From NCBI RefSeq assembly GCF_004682055.1, contig NZ_QUZU01000019.1, positions 41,251 through 105,250 of the forward strand: a stretch of 64,000 nucleotides of DNA, written 5' to 3'. Under the pieces are notes generated by a model that saw nothing but the letters and a program-made list of their open reading frames with translations, ran no database searches and was not told the origin of the DNA. The position numbers and the translations under genes are program-made. Within the stretch, counting starts at the first letter, position 1; every line of letters begins with the position of its first letter. This document shows positions 57,961-64,000 of this stretch, one piece after another. This DNA comes from Pseudomonas kairouanensis (lineage in GTDB: Bacteria > Pseudomonadota > Gammaproteobacteria > Pseudomonadales > Pseudomonadaceae).

Positions 57961-59481
57961 TTAGAAGAAGCCCAACGGATTAATGTCGTAACTCACCAGC
58001 AAGTTTTTAGTCTGCTGGTAATGATCCAACATCATCTTGTGGGTCTCACGGCCCACACCCGACTTCTTGTAACCGCCAAACGCCGCATGCGCCGGGTACA
58101 GGTGGTAGCAGTTGGTCCACACGCGGCCCGCCTTGATCGCCCGGCCCATGCGGTAGGCGCGGTTGATGTCACGGGTCCACACGCCAGCGCCCAGGCCGAA
58201 CTCGGTGTCGTTGGCAATGGCCAGGGCTTCCGCTTCGTCCTTGAAGGTGGTGATGCTCACCACCGGGCCGAAGATTTCTTCCTGGAACACGCGCATTTCG
58301 TTGGTGCCCTTGAGCAGGGTCGGCTGGATGTAATAGCCGCCAGCCATGTCGCCGCTGAGCTTCTCGACCTTGCCGCCGGTGAGCAGCTGCGCGCCTTCGC
58401 CCTTGGCGATTTCCAGGTAGGACAGGATCTTGTCGAATTGCTGTTCGGACGCCTGGGCGCCGACCATGGTGTCGGTGTCCAGCGGGTCGCCGCGTTTGAT
58501 CGACTCGATCTTTTTCATCACCACTTTCATGAAGTCGTCGTAGATCGACTCTTGCACCAAGGCGCGGGATGGGCAGGTGCACACCTCACCCTGGTTGAAG
58601 AACGCCAGCACCAGGCCTTCGGCGGCTTTTTCGATGAACGATGGCTCGGCTTTCATGATGTCGGCGAAGAAGATGTTCGGCGACTTGCCGCCCAGTTCAA
58701 CGGTAGACGGAATGATGTTCTCGGCCGCCGCGTGCATGATGTGCGAACCCACGGGGGTGGAACCGGTAAAGGCAATCTTGGCGATGCGCTTGCTGGTGGC
58801 CAGGGCTTCGCCCGCTTCTTTACCGAAACCTTGCACCACGTTCAGCACACCCGGTGGCAGCAGGTCGCCGATCACTTCCATCAGCACAGTGATACCCAGC
58901 GGGGTCTGCTCGGCAGGCTTGAGTACCACGCAGTTACCGGCGGCCAGGGCTGGCGCGAGTTTCCACGCGGCCATCAGGATTGGGAAGTTCCACGGGATGA
59001 TCTGGCCAACCACGCCCAGCGGCTCGTGGAAGTGGTAGGAGGCCGTGTGCTCGTTGATCTCGGCGCTGGTGCCTTCCTGGGCGCGGATGCAACCGGCGAA
59101 GTAGCGGAAGTGGTCGGCAGCCAGCGGGATATCGGCGTTGAGGGTTTCGCGTACGGCCTTACCGTTGTCCCAGGTTTCGGTGATGGCCAGCAGTTCGAGG
59201 TTCTGTTCGATGCGGTCGGCGATTTTCAGCAGAACCAGTGAACGGTCCTGGGCCGAGGTCTTGCCCCAGGCGTCGGCGGCGGCGTGGGCGGCGTCCAGCG
59301 CCTTGTCGATATCTTTGGCCGTGGAGCGCGGGAATTCGGCAATGGCCTTGCCGTTGACCGGCGAGGTGTTGGTGAAATAGTTGCCATCGACCGGCGCAAC
59401 GAATTCGCCACCGATGTAGTTGCCGTATTTGGCCTTGAACGAAACGATGGCGCCTTCAGTACCGGGGTGTGCGTAACGCAT
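57961..59481 (-). CDS. exaC: NAD-dependent acetaldehyde dehydrogenase
   Basis: 506 residues from the ATG at 59481, the usual ExaC length; a longer reading to 59529 adds no family sequence. Aldehyde dehydrogenase motifs: TVELGGKSPNIFFADI, FFNQGEVCTCPSR (catalytic Cys), ACKLAPALAAGNCVVLKPAEQTP-like. It oxidises acetaldehyde formed by EutBC to acetate. Preceded by a sigma-54 promoter, with the activator gene divergent. Confidence 0.94.
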   Translation of the reverse strand: MRYAHPGTEGAIVSFKAKYGNYIGGEFVAPVDGNYFTNTSPVNGKAIAEFPRSTAKDIDKALDAAHAAADAWGKTSAQDRSLVLLKIADRIEQNLELLAITETWDNGKAVRETLNADIPLAADHFRYFAGCIRAQEGTSAEINEHTASYHFHEPLGVVGQIIPWNFPILMAAWKLAPALAAGNCVVLKPAEQTPLGITVLMEVIGDLLPPGVLNVVQGFGKEAGEALATSKRIAKIAFTGSTPVGSHIMHAAAENIIPSTVELGGKSPNIFFADIMKAEPSFIEKAAEGLVLAFFNQGEVCTCPSRALVQESIYDDFMKVVMKKIESIKRGDPLDTDTMVGAQASEQQFDKILSYLEIAKGEGAQLLTGGKVEKLSGDMAGGYYIQPTLLKGTNEMRVFQEEIFGPVVSITTFKDEAEALAIANDTEFGLGAGVWTRDINRAYRMGRAIKAGRVWTNCYHLYPAHAAFGGYKKSGVGRETHKMMLDHYQQTKNLLVSYDINPLGFF

Positions 59482-59546
59482 GGTGGGTATCTCCTGGCTC
59501 TTATGTTTATTGGGAGTGCAGCGCGGCAAGCGCCTATAAAGCGTAG

Positions 59547-59562
59547 AGCAAAGGTTGGGCCA
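59547..59562 (-). promoter_or_regulatory. Sigma-54 (-24/-12) promoter of exaC
   Basis: On the minus strand the site reads TGGCCCAACCTTTGCT, matching the consensus TGGCAC-N5-TTGCW at all but one core base (GC doublets at -24 and -12 correctly spaced). It is 66 bp before the exaC start. Repeated TGTGACAG and TGTGCCACA motifs around 59615-59690 are candidate upstream sites for the divergent activator. Confidence 0.72.
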
Positions 59563-59753
59563 GTGCTTTGAGGGCCAGGCAAATCAACGACTTGGGCTTT
59601 GTTGCAAGGCGTTGCTGTGACAGGGGTGATACAGGCGATGTGACAGTTTGTGCCACAAACGGGACAGCCTGTGACCGGTGGGTCTGGCCGGGATTGCATT
59701 GGTCGGGTGCCTGGGGGATGCTGGGCGTTCTCACGCAGGGAGAATAATAAGAA

Positions 59754-61661
59754 ATGCACAACGATCATTTCAGCCGCCATGCCCAGCAAGTCCTCACCGT
59801 GGCCCATGGCCGCGACCCATCGAGCGACCCGTCCATCGCCCGCTCCTGGTTGCGCTGCCTGGAGGACTACCACCTTGACCCTGCGCAAACCCTTGCCCCC
59901 ACTGTGCTTGAACATGGCCGCCTGCTGGAAAGCCGCGAGCGCCTGCAACAAGTGCTGCATATCGCCGGCAGCGAGATGAACAGCCTGCACCAGCAGCTGT
60001 CCGGTGCCGGCCATGCGGTACTGCTCACCGATGCCCGCGGGGTGATCCTCAACTGTGTCACCGCGCCCTCCGAGCGCAAGATTTTCGAGCGCGCCGGGCT
60101 GTGGCTGGGGGCCGACTGGAGCGAGGCCTGTGAAGGCACCAACGGCATCGGCACCTGCCTGGTGGAGCGCCAGTCCCTGACCATTCATCGCGATGAGCAT
60201 TTTCGCGGGCGCCATACCGGGCTGACCTGTTCAGCGAGCCCGGTGTTCGACCCCCATGGTGACTTGCTGGCGGTGCTGGATGTGTCCTCGGCGCGCGAAG
60301 CGGTATCGCGCCAGAGCCAGTTCCACACCATGGCGCTGGTGAACCTGTCGGCCAAGATGATCGAGAGTTGCTACTTTTTGCGCCACTTTGAAAACCACTG
60401 GCTGCTGCGTTTCCATTTGCAGGCGGAGTCGGTGGGGTTGTTCAGCGAAGGCCTGCTGGCGTTCGACGGTGAAGGGCGCATTTGCGCAGCGAACCAGAGC
60501 GCGTTGAACCTGTTGGGACAACTGCGCGGCGGTTTACTGGGGCAGCCGGTGGAGGCGTTTTTCGAGTGCACCCTGGACCAACTGCTCGGTCGCTCCAGTA
60601 CCAATGCCACCGCCAGTTGGCCGTTGCGCACCCGCGATGGCCGGCAGTTGTTCGCTGCCCTGCGGGGCCAGGTGCGCAGTGTTGTCGCACCTATCGCCAA
60701 GCCTGCCGTGGTACAGCGGCCGCCTTTGCCCGGTATCTGCCTGGGCGACCCGGCGCTGCAGCGGGATTTCGGCAAGGCGCTGCGGGTATTCGAGCGGGAT
60801 GTGCCGTTGCTGATCAATGGGGAAACCGGCTCGGGTAAAGAAGCCTTTGCCAAGGCGGTACACCAGGCCAGCCAGCGCGCCGACAGGGCATTTGTAGCAC
60901 TCAACTGCGCGGCTATCCCGGAAAGCCTGATCGAAAGCGAGCTGTTCGGTTATCGCGGCGGCAGTTTTACCGGGGCGCGTAAAGAAGGCATGCAGGGCAA
61001 GTTGCAGCAGGCGGATGGCGGCACGTTGTTCCTGGATGAAATCGGCGATATGCCGCTGGCCCTGCAAACCCGTCTATTAAGGGTGTTGGAGGACCGCTTG
61101 GTGGTGCCCCTCGGCGGTGAGCCCCAGGCTGTCAATGTTCGAATCATCAGCGCGACCCACCGCAATTTGCTCGCGCGCGTTGAGGACGGCAGCTTCCGCG
61201 AAGATTTGTACTACCGCCTCAATGGTCTGGAAGTGGGCTTGCCGTCGTTGCGCGAGCGCAGTGACAAGGCCCAGTTGCTGGATTTCCTGCTCGCGCAGGA
61301 GGCTGGCGGCGAGACGGTAGTGCTCGACCCTCCAGCGCGTGCGGCGTTGTTGGCCTTTGCCTGGCCGGGCAACGTGCGCCAACTGCGCACGGTGCTGCGT
61401 ACGCTGGTGGCGTTATGTGATGAGGGGCGTGTGGCGCTGCACGACCTGCCCGCGCTGATCCGCCAGGTACCCCCGGCAACGGCTGTGGATGCCAAGTCGG
61501 CAGAGTCGCCGCTGGACGATGCCGAGCGCTTGACGCTGCTGGCGGTGCTGGAGCAACAGCGCTGGCACATGAGCCACACCGCGGAGCAACTGGGCGTCAG
61601 CCGCAACACCCTGTATCGCAAGCTGCGCAGGCACGGCATCGCACGTCACGCCCTCAGCTAA
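59754..61661 (+). CDS. eatR: Sigma-54-dependent activator of ethanolamine/acetaldehyde genes (AcoR/EatR type)
   Basis: 635 residues. An N-terminal GAF-like sensor (about 60-190, GTNGIGTCLVERQSLTIHRDEHF) is followed by an AAA+ domain with Walker A GETGSGKE near 359 and a sigma-54 contact motif GSFTGA near 401 (consensus GAFTGA, so one change). A Fis-type HTH closes the protein (MSHTAEQLGVSRNTLYRKLRRHGI). Its position divergent from exaC and the sigma-54 promoter there name the target. P. aeruginosa PA4021 (EatR) is the counterpart from memory. Confidence 0.9.
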   Translation: MHNDHFSRHAQQVLTVAHGRDPSSDPSIARSWLRCLEDYHLDPAQTLAPTVLEHGRLLESRERLQQVLHIAGSEMNSLHQQLSGAGHAVLLTDARGVILNCVTAPSERKIFERAGLWLGADWSEACEGTNGIGTCLVERQSLTIHRDEHFRGRHTGLTCSASPVFDPHGDLLAVLDVSSAREAVSRQSQFHTMALVNLSAKMIESCYFLRHFENHWLLRFHLQAESVGLFSEGLLAFDGEGRICAANQSALNLLGQLRGGLLGQPVEAFFECTLDQLLGRSSTNATASWPLRTRDGRQLFAALRGQVRSVVAPIAKPAVVQRPPLPGICLGDPALQRDFGKALRVFERDVPLLINGETGSGKEAFAKAVHQASQRADRAFVALNCAAIPESLIESELFGYRGGSFTGARKEGMQGKLQQADGGTLFLDEIGDMPLALQTRLLRVLEDRLVVPLGGEPQAVNVRIISATHRNLLARVEDGSFREDLYYRLNGLEVGLPSLRERSDKAQLLDFLLAQEAGGETVVLDPPARAALLAFAWPGNVRQLRTVLRTLVALCDEGRVALHDLPALIRQVPPATAVDAKSAESPLDDAERLTLLAVLEQQRWHMSHTAEQLGVSRNTLYRKLRRHGIARHALS

Positions 61662-61718
61662 AGGGTGCGATTTTCGCCCCCCTGCGCTAACCTGCCTCGA
61701 TGTTTTACGAGGTCGACT

Positions 61719-63068
61719 ATGCACATTCATATTCTCGGTATTTGCGGCACGTTCATGGGTTCGATGGCGGTTCTGGCCAAGGAACTCGGGCACCATGTAA
61801 CGGGCTCGGACGCCAACGTTTACCCGCCCATGAGCACGCAACTTGAGGCCCAGGGCATCGAACTGACCCAAGGCTACGACCCGTCGCAGTTCGACCCGGT
61901 GCCGGACCTGGTGGTGATCGGCAATGCCATGTCCCGTGGCAACCCCGCCGTGGAATACGTACTCAACAAAGGCCTCCCCTATGTGTCCGGCCCGCAATGG
62001 CTGGCCGACCACGTACTGCAAGGGCGTTGGGTGCTGGCCGTCGCCGGTACCCATGGCAAGACCACCACCAGTAGCATGCTGGCCTGGGTGCTGGAACATG
62101 CGGGCATGAGCCCCGGTTTCCTGATTGGTGGCGTACCGCAGAATTTTTCAGTGTCGGCGCGCCTGGGTGACACGCCGTTCTTCGTGATCGAAGCCGATGA
62201 ATACGACAGCGCCTTCTTCGACAAGCGCTCCAAGTTTGTTCACTACCGCCCGCGTACGGCCATCCTGAACAACCTTGAGTTCGATCACGCTGACATCTTC
62301 CCGGATTTGCCAGCTATCGAGCGGCAATTCCACCATCTGGTGCGCACCATTCCGAGTGAAGGCCTGGTCATTCACCCTACCACCGAGCCCGCGTTGCAGC
62401 GTGTGATCGAGATGGGCTGCTGGACCCCGGTGCAAACCACCGGCGCGGGCGGGCAGTGGCAGGTCAAGTTGCTCAGTGAAGACGGCTCCCGATTTGAAGT
62501 GCTGTTCGAAGGAGTGGCCCAAGGCATCGTCGATTGGGACATGACCGGCCAGCATAACGTTGCCAACGCCTTGGTGACCTTGGCTGCGGCGCGGCATGTG
62601 GGCGTGGTGCCGTCCATGGGGATTGCCGCGCTGAGCGCGTTCAAGAGCGTGAAGCGGCGCATGGAAAAAGTCGCCGACGTGAATGGGATTACCATCTACG
62701 ACGACTTTGCCCACCACCCCACCGCGATTGCCACTACGTTGGATGGCTTGCGCAAACGAGTCGGCGAGGCGCCGATCATTGCCATTGTGGAGCCACGTTC
62801 TAACTCCATGAAGCTCGGTGCCCACCGTGACGGCCTGCCGGAAAGTGTCAACGATGCCGACCAGGTTGTCTGGTACGCGCCTGCCAACCTGGGCTGGGAC
62901 CTGCCGGGCATTGCGGCGTTGTGCACCGTGCCGTCGAAAGTCTGCGATTCCATCGAGGGCATTATCGAACACGTCAAGCAACTGGCCACGCCCGGTACCC
63001 ATGTGGTGGTGATGAGCAACGGCGGCTTTGGCGGCCTGCACGGCAAACTGGCCGAGGCCTTGAAATGA
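61719..63068 (+). CDS. mpl: UDP-N-acetylmuramate:L-alanyl-gamma-D-glutamyl-meso-diaminopimelate ligase
   Basis: 449 residues from the ATG at 61719. Mur-ligase layout: MHIHILGICGTFMGSMAVLAKELGH, ATP loop AGTHGKTTTSSMLAWVLE, FVIEADEYDSAFFDKRSKFVHYRP, and the Mpl-type NSMKLG block. It reattaches recycled tripeptide to UDP-MurNAc in cell-wall recycling. It overlaps ubiX by ATGA. Confidence 0.96.
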   Translation: MHIHILGICGTFMGSMAVLAKELGHHVTGSDANVYPPMSTQLEAQGIELTQGYDPSQFDPVPDLVVIGNAMSRGNPAVEYVLNKGLPYVSGPQWLADHVLQGRWVLAVAGTHGKTTTSSMLAWVLEHAGMSPGFLIGGVPQNFSVSARLGDTPFFVIEADEYDSAFFDKRSKFVHYRPRTAILNNLEFDHADIFPDLPAIERQFHHLVRTIPSEGLVIHPTTEPALQRVIEMGCWTPVQTTGAGGQWQVKLLSEDGSRFEVLFEGVAQGIVDWDMTGQHNVANALVTLAAARHVGVVPSMGIAALSAFKSVKRRMEKVADVNGITIYDDFAHHPTAIATTLDGLRKRVGEAPIIAIVEPRSNSMKLGAHRDGLPESVNDADQVVWYAPANLGWDLPGIAALCTVPSKVCDSIEGIIEHVKQLATPGTHVVVMSNGGFGGLHGKLAEALK

Positions 63069-63694
63069 GCGGGCCGGAGCGCGTCACCCTGGCGATGACC
63101 GGTGCATCGGGTGCGCCTTATGGCTTGCGTCTGCTCGATTGCCTGGTGCGCGAAGACCGTGAGGTGCACTTCCTGATCTCCAAGGCTGCACAATTGGTGA
63201 TGGCCACCGAGACCGACGTGGCACTGCCGCCCAAGGTGCAGATGATGCAGGCGTTCCTCACCGAATACACCGGTGCGGCGGCGGGGCAGATCAAGGTGTA
63301 CGGTAAAGAAGACTGGATGTCGCCGGTGGCCTCGGGGTCCGGCGCGCCTGCGGCGATGGTGGTGGTGCCGTGCTCCACCGGCACCCTGTCGGCCATTGCG
63401 ACCGGCGCGTGCAACAACTTGATCGAGCGCGCAGCGGACGTGACCTTGAAGGAGCGCCGCCAGTTGATCCTGGTGCCGCGCGAAGCGCCGTATTCGAGCA
63501 TTCACCTGGAGCACATGCTCAAGCTGTCGAACATGGGCGTGACGATCTTGCCGGCCTCGCCGGGCTTCTATCACCAGCCCCAGACCATCGATGACCTGGT
63601 GGACTTTGTGGTGGCGCGCATTCTCAACCTGCTCAATATTCCCCAGGACATGCTGCCGCGTTGGGGCGAACACCACTTGAGCAGTGATGAATAA
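63065..63694 (+). CDS. ubiX: Flavin prenyltransferase
   Basis: 209 residues from the ATG at 63065, overlapping mpl. FMN-binding TGASGAPYGLRLLDCLV, then PCSTGTLSAIATGACNNLIERAADVTLKERRQLILVPREAPYSSIHLEHML, typical of UbiX. It makes the prenylated FMN cofactor for UbiD in ubiquinone synthesis. Confidence 0.97.
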   Translation: MSGPERVTLAMTGASGAPYGLRLLDCLVREDREVHFLISKAAQLVMATETDVALPPKVQMMQAFLTEYTGAAAGQIKVYGKEDWMSPVASGSGAPAAMVVVPCSTGTLSAIATGACNNLIERAADVTLKERRQLILVPREAPYSSIHLEHMLKLSNMGVTILPASPGFYHQPQTIDDLVDFVVARILNLLNIPQDMLPRWGEHHLSSDE

Positions 63695-63971
63695 GGCGTT
63701 GCTGATCCTGCTGGCGCTGCAACTGGCAGGCTGCGCTACTGCGCGCACGCTGGATGCGGCGCAACCGGGGGCGCCGGTGGTGTATGCGGGCACGCGGCTG
63801 GATCTGTATGCGATCAATGGCGGGTGTTGTGCCAAGGACCGCTTTGGCGCCGAAGCGCCGAGTTATCCCCATGTGGACCTGCCGGCCAGTGCGTTGCTCG
63901 ACACGCTGCTGTTGCCGTTGTCGGTGTTGACGGTGCTTGGAGTGGGCTTTAACGCCACGGGCGGTCTGTAG
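63687..63971 (+). CDS. YceK/YidQ-family small lipoprotein
   Basis: 94 residues from the ATG at 63687 (a GTG at 63684 is directly upstream), overlapping the ubiX 3' end by 8 nt. Lipoprotein signal MNKALLILLALQLAGC with lipobox LAGC, then the family pattern YAGTRLDLYAINGGCC and PHVDLPASALLDTLLLPLSVL. Outer- or inner-membrane lipoprotein of unknown role. The window ends 29 bp after its stop. Confidence 0.85.
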   Translation: MNKALLILLALQLAGCATARTLDAAQPGAPVVYAGTRLDLYAINGGCCAKDRFGAEAPSYPHVDLPASALLDTLLLPLSVLTVLGVGFNATGGL

Positions 63972-64000
63972 CCCAAGTTTCAAAAACAGCACAAAGCCAA

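Overview
The window is a piece of a Pseudomonas chromosome, most likely of the P. fluorescens group. Three things point there: GC-rich genes with Pseudomonas codon habits; many paired REP palindromes of the GAGCGGGCTTGCTCGCGA and GAGGGGGCTTGCCCCC types; and a gene order that, from memory, largely follows P. aeruginosa PA4019-PA4068 (ubiX-mpl-eut-ppa...xseB-ispA-dxs...ribA-thiL-nusB-ribH-ribBA-ribC-ribD-nrdR...zinc operon-oprG). No rRNA, tRNA or CRISPR array was recognised.

Positions 1-8060 are accessory. A Tn7-type transposon carries tnsA-tnsB-tnsC-tniQ on the minus strand, and its tnsA-side end can be read at base 8060. That end begins TGTAGAGGGACAAAA on the minus strand, very like Tn7, and has three TnsB-like repeats. 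It lies only 14 bp from the ssb start codon, so the element has replaced whatever natively preceded ssb. The other end is not in the window. Beyond tniQ lie a LysR remnant, an aminotransferase remnant and a DUF2790 gene.

8075-23635 holds ssb, tam, a cysteine hydrolase with a divergent GlxA-type regulator, a DUF3182/hydrolase pair, a ybhP-clsB-ybhN-type phospholipid operon, an uncharacterised three-gene envelope cluster (OmpA lipoprotein, five-TM protein, vWA-like exported protein), an MscS channel and an NAD-dependent epimerase-like gene. 23773-27723 is oprG plus a four-gene zinc-linked operon (DUF2796, ABC ATPase, permease, DUF3299) behind a GTTAT/ATAAC palindrome. 27809-38611 holds a ybbN-type thioredoxin, a methyltransferase, and the nrdR-ribD-ribC-ribBA-ribH-nusB-thiL run with ribA. 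The GTP cyclohydrolase half of RibBA has lost its zinc cysteines, so the separate RibA must supply that activity. A btuF-like gene and btuB follow. 40706-43841 is dxs-ispA-xseB.

43977-50897 is a variable block between xseB and ppa: a MerR/quinone reductase pair; an AbiE toxin-antitoxin module (abiEi-abiEii) bracketed by two direct copies of a ycaC-like hydrolase that encode identical proteins; a Fic protein coupled to a tiny upstream ORF; a candidate structured RNA; and an orphan S24-type phage-like repressor with an inverted-repeat operator at its own start. 51063-63971 returns to core genes: ppa, mtfA, dedA, a GNAT, and the ethanolamine cluster (eutC, eutB, eat, exaC and a divergent sigma-54 activator with a readable -24/-12 promoter before exaC). 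It ends with mpl, ubiX and a small YceK-like lipoprotein.
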